From Beroe forskalii (Eukaryota; Ctenophora; Nuda; Beroida; Beroidae), in NCBI GenBank assembly GCA_011033025.1, contig WFMF01000212.1, forward strand, positions 186,001-250,000: a stretch of DNA of 64,000 nucleotides. Direction: 5' to 3'. Below are positions 52,001-56,865 of the stretch, in pieces; within the stretch, counting starts at the first letter, position 1; every line of letters starts with the position of its first letter. Both the position numbers and the translations under genes were made by a program. The notes under the pieces are model-generated. The model ran no database searches. It had not been told where the DNA came from and was given only the letters and a program-made list of their open reading frames with translations.

Positions 52001-54034
52001 TCTAGAACTGTTATTTGTGCACATGGATCGGTCGATAAAAACGCGTGAAAAGGCTGCAATTTCGACAGAAATTCTATGAAAATTAAATTGCGGAGGCTGT
52101 AATATGCGCGTCTTTATCAATGCCTTCATCAATCCAATAATGAGCACACATACGGTTAGCTGCCACATCAATTCAAACAGTCGATAACGACGGTCAATTT
52201 AATTTCCGAGGTCACGAACGAGGCTCTTAGTCCCAGACATGACTATTATCAGCTTGTTCTCTCAATTTAAAGATGCTGTCACTTTTTATAGCTGCCACAT
52301 CTATTACAATCAATAACAATAATAACAATCAATGTAACAATATTTCAAAGGTCGAGCACGAGCCAAAGTAGCGTAAGTTCAGTGACGTAATTATCAAGAT
52401 TTACAGTATTAACTTTAAGTACTTTGAATCGGAGTATTTGATGAATATCAAGTAATTGAGCCAGCTATTAGTATTATCATCAGTCCTCACTTTCTCAACA
52501 CGTGTTTCAGAGCACAGGGAAGCCGCTGGCCCTAGAGAAGCTGCGTCTCAGGAAGAACTACATCGAGTCTAACCACTTTGACGCTACTCAGCTGCTGTCT
52601 GCAGCCCACGGACAGGAGGTCTACTTTGCAGGCCCCATCAACAGACTCAACAGGAAACATGTCGTGGAGAGGTAAGTGGTTGGTGGTTGGTTAGAGGACC
52701 AAGAGTCCAAAAGTTCCACTGATTATTTTCACCTAAATTGTTGCTACTCAGATCTCATATTTTGAAAATATCTTCACTCTTGTAATATCATTCATATGAG
52801 CCCTAAACTCACCTCTTCCGTAGGAATAACGTTGTTCTGACCGACAAAGCTCTGATATTCCTGACCAGCAAGTTCGAGCTGTACCCCCAGAAAACTATGT
52901 TCCTACAGAACTGCAGATCTGTCAGCCTGAGCAACCACGTGGATACCATGTGTGTAGTGCACCAAGCAGAGGTAGGCGTTACCAGGTGGATACCATGTGT
53001 GTGGTGCACCAAGCAGAGGTAGGCGTTACCATGGTAGCTGAGTGGTAGTGTGGTAGCCTTGGTAACCACTTACCATGGTTACCAAGTGAAACTGTGGTAA
53101 CCGTTGTTGCTAATTACCAACTAGAACATGTTATGGTTGATGATGATTAGCTAGGTTACCATGGTTACCATGACAACCCATACCCTGCAGGCTGGTAAGG
53201 ACATGGTAATAGACCTTGGTGTGACTGGTATCTACCACACCCTCCCTGACTATGTAGCTAGGTTACCATGGTTACCATGACAACCCATACCCTGCAGGCT
53301 GGTAAGGACATGGTAATAGACCTGGGTGTGACTGGTATCTACCACACCCTCCCTGACTATGTAGCTAGGTTACCATGGTAACCATGACAACCCATACCCT
53401 GCAGGCTGCCGGCTGGTAAGGACATGGTAATAGACCTTGGTGTGACTGGTATCTACCACACCCTCTCGACTATGTAGCTAGGTTACCATGGTTACCTTGA
53501 CAACCAATACCCTGCAGGCTGCCGGCTGGTAAGGACATGGTAATAGACCTTGGTGTGACTGGTATCTACCACACCCTCCCTGACTATGTAGCTAGGTTAC
53601 CATGGTTACCATGACAACCCATACCCTGCAGGCTGGTAAGGACATGGTAATAGACCTTGGTGTGACTGGTATCTACCACACTCTTCCTGAGTTCGTGGCT
53701 CGGCTCTACTTAGCCTGTAAAAACATGGGTAATAGGATCCAAGTCAACGTCTACCTCGAACGGATACGATATAACAACTCCCGGAAAGCTAATGTGTTCG
53801 ACGAACTGAGTTTCAGGTGGGTGCGGTGCTCCTTTGCAAAGTTATCAACGAATTTTTCATTGCATTTACTCAGGATTCTCTTTGAGTTCGTATGGTAGTA
53901 TTTTCTTAACTCGTAACTTTTCATTTTTCAGTGCAAAGAAGGACAAGCACAGCAAGTTAAAGCCGGGTACTCCAATCTGTCAGTTGAAGAACAAGGTTGT
54001 AATTTACCACGGGGGACGCGACTTCCTCCACTAG
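22007..54034 (+). CDS. Divergent short-tailed class I-like unconventional myosin, 23 exons
   Basis: The joined exons encode about 1,009 residues, the usual length for a short-tailed myosin I. In order: an N-terminal segment; motor start FYTYIGDLLIYMPPF; P-loop GSSGSGKT at about 139-146; LLEKSRV; SNFHIFHLL; LGIDESEKEHVINILTAILI; VNYSNERLHQMFIEHCL; GLDWDPIRIPDNRG; HYIGEVSYDA; FVSFVRCIKPN; an IQ-like neck (IQLCWKRRYINRR); and a TH1-type membrane-binding tail (INRLNRKHVVERNNVVLTDK). Myosin I links membranes to actin. Switch I and switch II are not conserved, and about 26 residues between P-loop and switch I are missing, so motor activity is doubtful. All joins are in phase except exon 6 to 7 (one nucleotide out). 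Tandem repeats sit on 12 of its splice borders. Confidence 0.9.
22224..22609 (+). CDS. Myosin exon 2 (N-terminal motor and P-loop)
   Basis: Acceptor TTTAATTTCAG/GGGT, donor TATTTGG/GTGC (weak). Encodes ESIVDILRRRYLSNTFYTYI and continues to LGSSGSGKTINTKQFLSYL. The P-loop keeps GxxGxGKT, but the usual myosin Glu and Ala are Ser. Confidence 0.9.
23048..23094 (+). CDS. Myosin exon 3
   Basis: Acceptor ATTTCAG/GTTTT, donor AAATAT/GTAAGA. Encodes FGSAQTADSIYASKY, which occupies the AFGNAKT..NNSSRFG (switch I) position. The consensus Asn and Ser-Ser-Arg-Phe-Gly-Lys are mostly replaced. Confidence 0.75.
23226..23289 (+). CDS. Myosin exon 4
   Basis: Acceptor CCTACAG/ACTAGT, donor AAACAT/GTGAGT. Encodes TSQLQLKFNYFGDIISCQLK, the strand pair that precedes LLEKSRV in all myosins. 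It joins exon 5 through a split Cys codon in phase. Confidence 0.8.
24262..24577 (+). repeat. Two-copy direct repeat of about 157 bp
   Basis: TTGGACAAAGGGRTGATATT through GGAATACCTCAGGCTGA occurs twice in tandem (24,262-24,417 and 24,418-24,577) with few differences. It lies directly before the foldback element. Confidence 0.8.
24588..25213. mobile_element. Foldback element made of inverted CTCCGGGAGTA units
   Basis: Ends GGTCATACAAGCGAATTA and TAATTCGCTCGTATGACC are inverted repeats. The interior is a satellite of short units such as GTCCTCCGGGAGTACTCCGA, whose orientation switches at about 24,955, so almost the whole 626 bp can fold into one long hairpin. The frames on both strands are repeat translations. 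Confidence 0.8.
26560..28262 (+). repeat. 37-bp minisatellite abutting the 3' splice site of exon 5, about 45 copies
   Basis: The unit runs CTATTAATCCAATGTATC, TATGTCCATGT, then a C-run of variable length with one A. The array stops about 20 nt before exon 5. The last stretch, TTATCAACCCATATCCAGGT, looks like a diverged unit in which CCATGT became the acceptor CCAG/GT. TATTAAT fits a branch-point consensus. Single-frame ORFs here (CIYVHVPTP repeats) are artefacts. Confidence 0.9.
28284..28447 (+). CDS. Myosin exon 5
   Basis: Acceptor CATATCCAG/GTCTG, donor TATACAG/GTACCC. Encodes LLEKSRVCGAPAGESNFHIF and on to FALKVTLSAIQ. It matches the LLEKSRV and NFHIFY signature of myosin motors. Confidence 0.92.
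28422..28538 (+). repeat. Triplicated 5' splice site of exon 5 (38-bp unit)
   Basis: TCACCCTCAGTGCTATACAG, then GTACCCTTTGTTTTAAAG occurs three times, with donors at 28,448, 28,486 and 28,524. The first copy is the true exon end, judged by reading frame. Confidence 0.9.
28541..29611. other. Intron 5, AT-rich, nothing recognised
   Basis: No exon or named repeat seen apart from a short TTGATCA run near 28,945-28,970. Confidence 0.4.
29612..32553 (+). repeat. 48-bp minisatellite carrying the 3' splice site and start of exon 6, about 60 copies
   Basis: The unit is CCCCCACAGGACAGTTTGG, TAGAACTTGGGATT, GTTTGTTAGAACTGT. The last copy runs into exon 6, where GACAGTTTGG..GGGATT is coding (DSLVELGI). 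So each unit repeats an acceptor CACAG/GA plus the first 24 nt of the exon. Units are 47-49 bp. The main variants are TTAG or TTTG, and CCCCC or CTCCCC. Frames on both strands are artefacts. Confidence 0.95.
32530..32671 (+). CDS. Myosin exon 6
   Basis: Acceptor CCCCACAG/GACAG, donor GTCAAG/GTACGA. Encodes DSLVELGIDESEKEHVINIL and ends INKPADGQ. It matches the LG..EE..I..ILAAILHLGNI segment of myosins. Ends in phase 1, but exon 7 reads in phase 0. Confidence 0.9.
32792..32905 (+). CDS. Myosin exon 7
   Basis: Acceptor CATGCCAG/GTGGT, donor GATAAG/GTATCC. Encodes VVSKLLGVTNQSMTDCLTST and on to MTPLSYDK. The frame needs GTG as a full codon, so the join to exon 6 has one nucleotide too many with canonical sites. 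Confidence 0.85.
32894..33010 (+). repeat. Triplicated 5' splice site of exon 7 (43-bp unit)
   Basis: TCTTACGATAAG/GTATCC recurs with donors at 32,906, 32,949 and 32,992, separated by AGAATTCCT and TAGTCTTATC. Confidence 0.9.
33154..33210 (+). CDS. Myosin exon 8
   Basis: Acceptor CCTCGCAG/GCGG, donor AACGAG/GTAAGC. Encodes AVSKRNSLAGYLYLRLFNE, matching the A..RDALAK.LY.RLF segment of myosins. Confidence 0.9.
33342..33439 (+). CDS. Myosin exon 9 (switch II region)
   Basis: Acceptor GAACGCAG/GTACT, donor ATTAA/GTGAGT. Encodes VLTCANKSLMGGNEPVSDDL, then LCLSLDIVDGYGIK. The canonical LDI.GFE motif is changed to LDIVDGYG, losing the switch II Glu. Confidence 0.88.
33671..33712 (+). pseudogene. 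Duplicate of the first 42 nt of exon 10 with its own acceptor
   Basis: CCCCTCCCAG is followed by AGGCGGTGACCTGAACAAC and on to GTGAACTAC, nearly identical to the start of exon 10 at 33,905. It also joins in frame to exon 9 but runs into the ATTATAC array, so it would only work as an alternative acceptor. Confidence 0.85.
33713..33904 (+). repeat. ATTATAC heptamer array, about 27 copies
   Basis: A nearly pure (ATTATAC)n lies between the duplicated exon head and true exon 10. Its last unit, ATTATACAG, supplies the acceptor AG of exon 10. Confidence 0.95.
33905..34042 (+). CDS. Myosin exon 10
   Basis: Acceptor ATTATACAG/GGGCGG, donor CATCAG/GTTAGC. Encodes GGDLNNFPTLCVNYSNERLH and on to LYLQEGLDWDPIR. 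It matches the N.FEQFCINY.NE.LQQ.F and GI.W..I blocks of myosins. Confidence 0.92.
34024..34069 (+). repeat. Duplicated 5' splice site of exon 10 (27-bp unit)
   Basis: ACTGGGACCCCATCAG/GTT occurs at donors 34,043 and 34,070. The second copy keeps an intact exon end and donor. Confidence 0.85.
34191..34254 (+). CDS. Myosin exon 11
   Basis: Acceptor ATCCTGCAG/GATACC, donor ATAGAC/GTGAGT. Encodes IPDNRGTVMLFTDLQPACLI, the F.DN...I.LIE....GIL segment. Confidence 0.88.
34343..34835 (-). mobile_element. LINE 3' end, inverted copy
   Basis: Reverse-complement match to the 3' part of the LINE at 42,136-43,346, including GAGGGCGTAATTGTGCAGCA, CTGCACGTGCCCCACTCAT and the ATTT/AAAT tail repeat. It is untranslated 3' sequence only, in myosin intron 11. 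Confidence 0.85.
34886..34988. mobile_element. 103-bp hairpin MITE
   Basis: TATTAGTAATCCGCCGGGC and GCCCGGCGGATTACTAATA are perfect inverted repeats of about 28 bp, with TATAC and GTATA outermost. Confidence 0.8.
35001..35235 (+). repeat. Triplicated 3' splice site and head of exon 12
   Basis: CTCTCAG/TGTATTGAGGACGAG and the following GTGCAGTAAGCC occur with exon-like starts at 35,013, 35,107 and 35,210. C-rich CCCCTACCCCTCACC spacers separate them. Only the third copy continues into the full exon. Confidence 0.9.
35210..35350 (+). CDS. Myosin exon 12
   Basis: Acceptor TGCTATCAG/TGTATT, donor GGAGAG/GTATGT. Encodes CIEDECSKPAETTNFMADEA and on to FTIRHYIGE. It matches the LDEEC......D..F and F.I.HYAG.V blocks. 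Confidence 0.92.
35349..35402 (+). repeat. Duplicated 5' splice site of exon 12 (28-bp unit)
   Basis: AGGTATGTCAGACTCACTAA recurs 28 bp later, so two GTATGT donors lie in tandem (35,351 and 35,379). Confidence 0.8.
36024..36101 (-). repeat. Dispersed CRE-bearing short element, copy I (reverse)
   Basis: On the minus strand, GATGACGTCATTATCAGG and then GTGAGTTGATGACGT. Outer sequences GGTCTCTC and ATGAGAC are imperfectly inverted. Lies in myosin intron 12. Confidence 0.6.
36636..36774 (+). CDS. Myosin exon 13
   Basis: Acceptor GTGAGAG/GTATCA (pyrimidine tract weak), donor ATGAAGG/GTGAGT. Encodes VSYDATNFHKMSVTGLSKDT, then LPLIQRMFPD, matching V.Y....F..KN.D.L..D and PL...LF. Confidence 0.85.
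36991..37240 (+). mobile_element. tRNA-derived SINE
   Basis: The head has box A (TAGCGCAGTGGTTAATGC) and box B (GGTTCGATTTCC) about 35 nt apart. It is followed by an unrelated body (TTAGCAGCCACACAG) and a tail of CTTAGTTCCTTCCTTAG repeats. Lies in myosin intron 13. Confidence 0.65.
37683..37838 (+). CDS. Myosin exon 14 (actin-binding / SH region)
   Basis: Acceptor TATCTCCAG/GTAAG, donor GACCAAG/GTAAAC. Encodes LLKDLKNKFVSFVRCIKPN, the hallmark FVRCIKPN of myosin motors. Confidence 0.95.
37839..39234. other. Myosin intron 14
   Basis: Holds a run of 18 C at about 37,897-37,914, a partial CRE-bearing element near 37,957-37,985, and a degenerate copy at 39,041-39,105. An open frame at 38,652-38,945 contains a CGCG-rich core and is not recognised as a protein. 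Confidence 0.4.
39041..39105 (+). repeat. Dispersed CRE-bearing short element, degenerate copy G
   Basis: GTGACGTTATTACTTTATTC and then GCGATTCAATGACATCA keep the spacing of the family with several changes. Confidence 0.4.
39235..39396 (+). CDS. Myosin exon 15
   Basis: Acceptor TTTCAG/TTGCCA, donor CTGTG/GTATGT. Encodes VETSLIKQRGFAFSSDLVGF, then VQRYKC, matching ET..IR..GY..R..F..F..RY in the converter region. Confidence 0.9.
39595..39836 (+). CDS. Myosin exon 16 (converter end and IQ neck)
   Basis: Acceptor CTCCCCAG/GCAAT, donor GTCAA/GTAAGT. Encodes DLYFVGFTCIFIKDSATVLY (the G.TK.FL.......LE position) and an IQ-like IVTKIQLCWKRRYINRR that would bind calmodulin or a light chain. Confidence 0.92.
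40133..40752 (-). CDS. F-box gene terminal exon, copy 1 (downstream duplicate)
   Basis: Acceptor ATCCATTTCAG/AGCTATGG. Encodes ELWAAKCFTDFNISIPPL and a full-length open frame to the stop at 40,133. It may be a mutually exclusive alternative last exon or an unused copy. No polyadenylation signal was clear after either copy. Confidence 0.6.
40133..44388 (-). CDS. Nested F-box protein gene, antisense in the myosin intron
   Basis: Exon 1 (44,007-44,388) joins in frame to a terminal exon that exists in two copies (41,354-41,970 and 40,133-40,752). The junction rebuilds a complete F-box: LCHPTELLLNILQLCSAASL, then ALSQTCTQLRYLANLP joined to ELWAAKC. That follows the LP.E.L..I......L..L...C..LR.L......LW pattern. 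F-box proteins recruit substrates to SCF ubiquitin ligases through SKP1. The predicted product is about 333 residues, with a Ser/Thr/Asn-rich N-terminus and a Cys-rich C-terminal half I do not recognise, which would be the substrate-binding part. No internal stops are present. Confidence 0.75.
41354..41970 (-). CDS. F-box gene terminal exon, copy 2 (nearest to exon 1)
   Basis: Acceptor ATCCATTTCAG/AACTATGG. Encodes ELWAAKCYTDFNISIP, a variable Ser/Asn-rich stretch, then SFYHPREIYTRLCRVIG and a Cys-rich end with the stop at 41,354. The exon and its downstream twin differ by many substitutions and small in-frame changes but both stay open, which suggests selection on both or a recent duplication. 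Confidence 0.75.
42136..43346 (+). mobile_element. 5'-truncated LINE (reverse-transcriptase C-terminus, 3' UTR, AAATA tail)
   Basis: Translation gives NKASQKIGLLRRNCSFNRNT, then FLAIIRSQFEHCSQIWRPVH and AMQKRAVKWVFSE. That is the post-domain-7 region of jockey/CR1-type non-LTR reverse transcriptases. After a frameshift near 42,560 the C-terminus FYRTHLLWNEVPLNIRSEN is visible. It ends in AAATAAATAAATAAA. Comparing with duplication copy 1 shows insertion right after CCTCAG. It is broken and non-functional. Confidence 0.88.
43391..43930. mobile_element. 540-bp TIR element (AAAGGGATGGT ends)
   Basis: TTTAAAGGGATGGT at the left and ACCATCCCTTTAAA at the right. Duplication copy 1 lacks the element at the matching site (ATTATATATTAAATCTC). 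The target duplication may be TTAA, but the terminal bases are ambiguous. No transposase frame. Confidence 0.75.
44007..44388 (-). CDS. F-box gene exon 1
   Basis: ATG at 44,388, donor TTACCAG/GTACGT. Encodes a low-complexity Asn/Pro/Ser-rich start and then the first two helices of the F-box (about residues 89-127). Ends in phase 1, as required by exon 2. Confidence 0.75.
44389..45854. other. 5' side of the F-box gene and rest of myosin intron 16
   Basis: No exon seen. Two CACGTG boxes (at 44,640 and 44,679) and CCAATG lie 250-300 bp upstream of the F-box start codon and could belong to its promoter. A run of nine C occurs near 45,810. Confidence 0.4.
45855..45947 (+). CDS. Myosin exon 17 (neck)
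   Basis: Acceptor CTTTGCAAG/AAGATC (imperfect), donor CTGCAAG/GTATTA. Encodes KIRLPKMTGVFSSTINMYLE, then RIYLCWWARCK, probably the second neck segment with a degenerate IQ motif. It joins both neighbours in phase 0. Confidence 0.75.
45948..46160 (+). repeat. 17-bp array starting at the 5' splice site of exon 17, about 12 copies
   Basis: GAGTTATTTAGAGTTCT units begin within the first bases of the intron (GTATTATTTAGAGTTATTT). Later units diverge by single substitutions. Confidence 0.9.
46314..46412 (+). CDS. Myosin exon 18 (start of TH1 tail)
   Basis: Acceptor CCCTTGCAG/ATTATG, donor CTTGTG/GTGAGT. Encodes IMALKPPQRENVRVALAAHD, then AFRGELSSHPSLV, matching the LR.K..A...F.GKK..Y segment that opens the myosin I tail. 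Confidence 0.88.
46389..50985 (+). repeat. About 44-bp minisatellite carrying the exon 18 end and 5' splice site, about 100 copies
   Basis: The first unit is the true exon end. Unit: CTCAGCTCCCACCCCTCCC, TTGTG/GTGAGTTGACAG, then C5-C9 and TCT. Nearly every unit keeps GTGAGT. Variants are GATGAG, TTCACAG for TTGACAG, and lost or gained C. CCCTCTCAG in each unit also looks like an acceptor, giving potential 19-nt exons. The plus strand is C-rich and the minus strand G-rich. All ORFs here (ELTAPPLSQLPPLPCG or WELRGGLSTHHKGG types) are artefacts. Confidence 0.95.
51148..51189 (+). CDS. Myosin exon 19
   Basis: Acceptor CTGTCGCAG/ATGCTG, donor TCTAAG/GTTTGC. A 14-codon exon, MLKHFVPGIFVKSK, in phase with both neighbours. 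The small size and weak donor lower confidence. Confidence 0.7.
52018..52155. mobile_element. MITE-like element of the TTGATAAAGACG family
   Basis: GATCGGTCGATAAAAACGCG at the left is mirrored by CGCGTCTTTATCAATGCC at the right. GTGCACATG and GAGCACACAT lie further out. Lies in intron 19. Confidence 0.5.
52511..52671 (+). CDS. Myosin exon 20 (TH1 tail)
   Basis: Acceptor GTGTTTCAG/AGCACA, donor GAGAG/GTAAGT. Encodes LEKLRLRKNYIESNHFDATQ, then EVYFAGPINRLNRKHVVER, the V.FA..I.K.NRK.....R segment of TH1. Confidence 0.9.
52824..52971 (+). CDS. Myosin exon 21 (TH1 tail)
   Basis: Acceptor CTTCCGTAG/GAATAA, donor GCAGAG/GTAGGC. Encodes NNVVLTDKALIFLTSKFELY and on to VSLSNHVDTMCVVHQAE. It matches the lipid-binding beta-barrel part of TH1 (LLLTDK.IY). 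Confidence 0.9.
52937..53030 (+). repeat. Duplicated 5' splice site of exon 21 (47-bp unit)
   Basis: GTGGATACCATGTGTGTAGT, GCACCAAGCAGAG/GTAGGCGTTACCA occurs twice, with donors at 52,972 and 53,019. Confidence 0.92.
53150..53700 (+). repeat. Five copies of the 3' splice site and head of exon 22 (107-114 bp unit)
   Basis: CAACCCATACCCTGCAG/GCT followed by GGTAAGGACATGGTAATAGA and on to CACACCCTCCCTGA begins at 53,191, 53,298, 53,412, 53,525 and 53,632. Copies 3 and 4 carry an extra GCTGCCG. Copies 1-4 continue as GACTATGTAGCTAGGTTACC, clearly related to the coding GAGTTCGTGGCTCGGCTCTA of the true exon. So about 75 nt of coding sequence is repeated each time. Confidence 0.95.
53632..53816 (+). 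CDS. Myosin exon 22 (TH1 tail)
   Basis: Acceptor CCCTGCAG/GCTGG, donor TTTCAG/GTGGGT. Encodes AGKDMVIDLGVTGIYHTLPE, then FVARLYLACKNMGNRIQV and FDELSF. It matches the end of the TH1 domain. The fifth acceptor of the array is the one that leads into full coding sequence. Confidence 0.9.
53932..54034 (+). CDS. Myosin exon 23 (C-terminus)
   Basis: Acceptor ATTTTTCAG/TGCAAA, stop TAG at 54,032-54,034. Encodes a basic end: SAKKDKHSKLKPGTPICQLK, then VVIYHGGRDFLH. No SH3 or Pro-rich region follows, so it is the short-tailed type. Confidence 0.88.
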
Positions 54035-54968
54035 CAGATACAGAGAATATTATTATAGTGACGTCATTATAGTGATGACAGTGCCATATGAGCAGTGCAA
54101 TATCATGCAGTGCAGTGTGAGCAGAGTATTCTGTGTCTGTGATATTTCACTCGGCAATCACAATGTCAGAGATAAATATTTTCATTCAGAAGTTACCAAA
54201 TTCCCTAAGATTAAATGGTTGATGCCCTGCTGATGACGAGCCTAAAAGTTGCATAAAACTTCAAATAAGGGGGACATTGAACTTAATAGTAAAATACTTG
54301 ACATTATGATTAAACATATTTACTGTAAGACATAAATGCATGGCGTGAAGTTTGCAACTTGAATCTAATGATCGAGCTGTCAAGGGGAAGGACTTTTTGA
54401 TAATTTTATGAGATTTATTGTAATGTGAATGTGATTTATTACTATGATTATCATGAATATGAATATTGTACATATTGTTAAATTATCAATATCCCGAAGA
54501 CTTATGATTATTAGACTTATCATTTATTCAGAAAGTTCAGCATTATTTTGATATCATATTTGATGATTACAGATATTCTTTAATTGCATGCACCAAATTT
54601 GGTTAATTTACATAGATCTTTTTATTTTTAATATATTATTACTTTATTCTAAGTCAATTAGCAAACTTTATTTTCATTAATTACACCTAAATTCGAGAAT
54701 CAAGAAAGCCAAGTTTCTGATTATGTTGGAACGGAAGTTTAATGTAAATTCAGATTGTAAGCCAAAAGATCCATTGCAGAAAACCAAATCCTTTAAAAGC
54801 TTTGAAAGATAGTTTTTTTAAATCAAAAAGAGTTTATACGTGAGAATTATACTAGTCACAGCATTTTATTTCTGTCTTATGAATTACTATTATTTAGAAG
54901 TACCTATAATCTTGAGAGGCATTTAGAACTTTTGTGAAGCCTATGATATTGTAAATCGTTGTGTCACG
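54035..54968. other. 3' flank of the myosin gene
   Basis: Presumed 3' UTR and AT-rich flank. No unambiguous AATAAA was identified. GACGTCATTATAGTGATGAC at 54,060 resembles a fragment of the CRE-bearing element. Confidence 0.35.
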
Positions 54969-55129
54969 CATATGTGTGCAGACCGCTCGATTGACCTCGA
55001 TAAATTAGACGCTCGGATTTCCTCTGCGCGCTTCAACTATCCTAATCCATATAAATTCCATCAAAAGCACACAATTTCGCATACGTCTTTATCGGGGCCT
55101 TTTTCAATCGAGCGGTCTGCACACATATG
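54969..55129. mobile_element. 161-bp MITE with perfect 26-bp inverted ends
   Basis: CATATGTGTGCAGACCGCTC at the left and GAGCGGTCTGCACACATATG at the right. The interior contains AATTCCATCAAAAGCACACA. This is the best-preserved member of a family also seen at 11,404, 52,018 and 60,963. Confidence 0.88.
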
Positions 55130-56599
55130 GGTAGTGCATTTTACCTTTAGTTTAGAATGATAGTTTCATCGTTTGACTTGCTTTCAATCTTTTAGTTTTA
55201 GGACGCTATCTTGATATTTTGATCATGATATCACGATGTCTTGGAATAATGGAATTAGTATTACGCATGGAGTTAAATGATAATTCTCCCAAATACTAGG
55301 CATTTTGATGATGACTTAAATACGAATCGCTATGTAGGTCATGCAGTCTGAAGGGTTGACGCGTCACTACGTCAATAACGTAACTGAGAAAGGGAGGGAA
55401 GCACTAACAGCAGCTATGGATATTGGCAACCTATAGCACTAACAGCAGCTGTGGATATGGCAATTGCAACCTCTCTTCTTCCTACATCCTACTCTGGGGT
55501 ATCTCTTGATGGCAGTATGCCAGTTGTAAAGCCTGGATATTATCTCAACAACTCCTGATTAGCCCCACTTCCTCATCTTTTAGGAAACAGATTTACATTT
55601 CGGGTATGTTAATGTGATTGAGCTACCTCTGTGGTTTTAGTTATTGTTTCTGAATTATTGATATCATGATAGGTAGGTTTTGTGAACTTAAATTGAGATA
55701 CTGGTTAGAATTGCAAGTTCGAATTCAGCTGGGTACGTTAATTCATCTGATAGTAACACCCTTTCAGGATTACCTCAACCTATCCTGCACGGTTGCCTTG
55801 ACAACTCATTCATCTCTTGCTGCCTTGACAACGCATTCACCTCTTGGTTATTTCAATATCATCAACTTTCTATCACCAAGCATCCAAGAAAAGGTATCTT
55901 TTATTATTTGATAATTTAAATGAGCTTGGAGCTCTGATAAAGCCAGTATATTAATAAATTGACTTCAGGCCTATGTCAGAGCTATATTATTTTTATTATT
56001 AGATTGATAAATACAACATGAAGTTGCGCTAAAACGTCGATGTGGGTTTTTATTTTATACGATCCTTTGGGGATTTTGGGGATTTCAAAATCTCATTTAT
56101 ATAAACGGCAGTGTCCCTCCAATCGGCACTAAATGTTTTATTTCCCCGATAATTCAATAAACCCCTCCCTCTTCCCCCTGAAGCCCCGTATAAATTATTT
56201 GCCATGACAGCTCTGTGCTCTGGGTTGGTATTAAATAGTTTAGGTATAAAAGTTGATACGGATGGAATTATTGCTATATTTTGAGCTTTCGTTTGTGCAA
56301 TTGATAACGCCAGAGGTTGCTATCTGCACAATGCAGGGGTGGGGTTGGGTGGGGTTCGGACTGAATCGTGTTCTAGGTATTTTTACTTTTTGCTAATTTC
56401 AATTTTTTATTCGGGAAAAATTTGAAAATAGCATTTTGACTTTTCAGAGTTGACACTGAAAATTGTGCAATGTGCGATTCTTCTTATTTTTTACGCAAGA
56501 AATCAAAAAATAAATGCCCTAAATTTTTGCCATTGTCGGAATCATTGAACGTTTTGAGTTTCATGAATCACAGTAAAGATAGCGAAATGCTCACAGAAA
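55130..56599. other. Gene-free stretch
   Basis: No exon seen. A two-copy repeat GCACTAACAGCAGCTRTGGA lies at 55,401-55,470, and a two-copy CCTTGACAACTCATTCA-type repeat at 55,796-55,845. Confidence 0.4.
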
Positions 56600-56662
56600 T
56601 AGAATGCGCTCGACAGTTACGTCATTATCATAGTATAAAGTAGTGTAATTGACTAGGCTCTT
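56600..56662 (+). repeat. Dispersed CRE-bearing short element, copy D
   Basis: TTACGTCATTATCATAGT and then GTAGTGTAATTGACTAGG. The left CRE has lost its first G and the right one is degenerate. Confidence 0.5.
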
Positions 56663-56744
56663 GTTGTCCTTGTATCCCAACCTCATGAGATCTCAGATAA
56701 CAATCTGGGAACTGTCATGCCAGTAAATCTTATCCCCACGTAGT

Positions 56745-56865
56745 TTAGCAGTTTACCCGTGACGCGGTGTGGACTGACCAATCAGAGCGCAGGGATTTAT
56801 TCTACTGCGTGTTGATTGGCTGAGTTATGGCGTGCGGAGGGTATTGGGTAAGTTAATACCCCTCT
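56745..56865. repeat. Paired-CCAAT imperfect palindrome, copy 1
   Basis: GACCAATCAGAGCGCAG and CTGCGTGTTGATTGGCTGAG form an imperfect inverted repeat, placing two CCAAT boxes head to head about 40 bp apart. Related copies lie at 60,475 and 61,255. Confidence 0.5.

Larger units (their letters stand above)
50986..52510. other. Flanks of exon 19
   Basis: Mostly AT-rich intron. A MITE of the TTGATAAAGACG family is listed separately at 52,018. No further exon seen. Confidence 0.4.
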
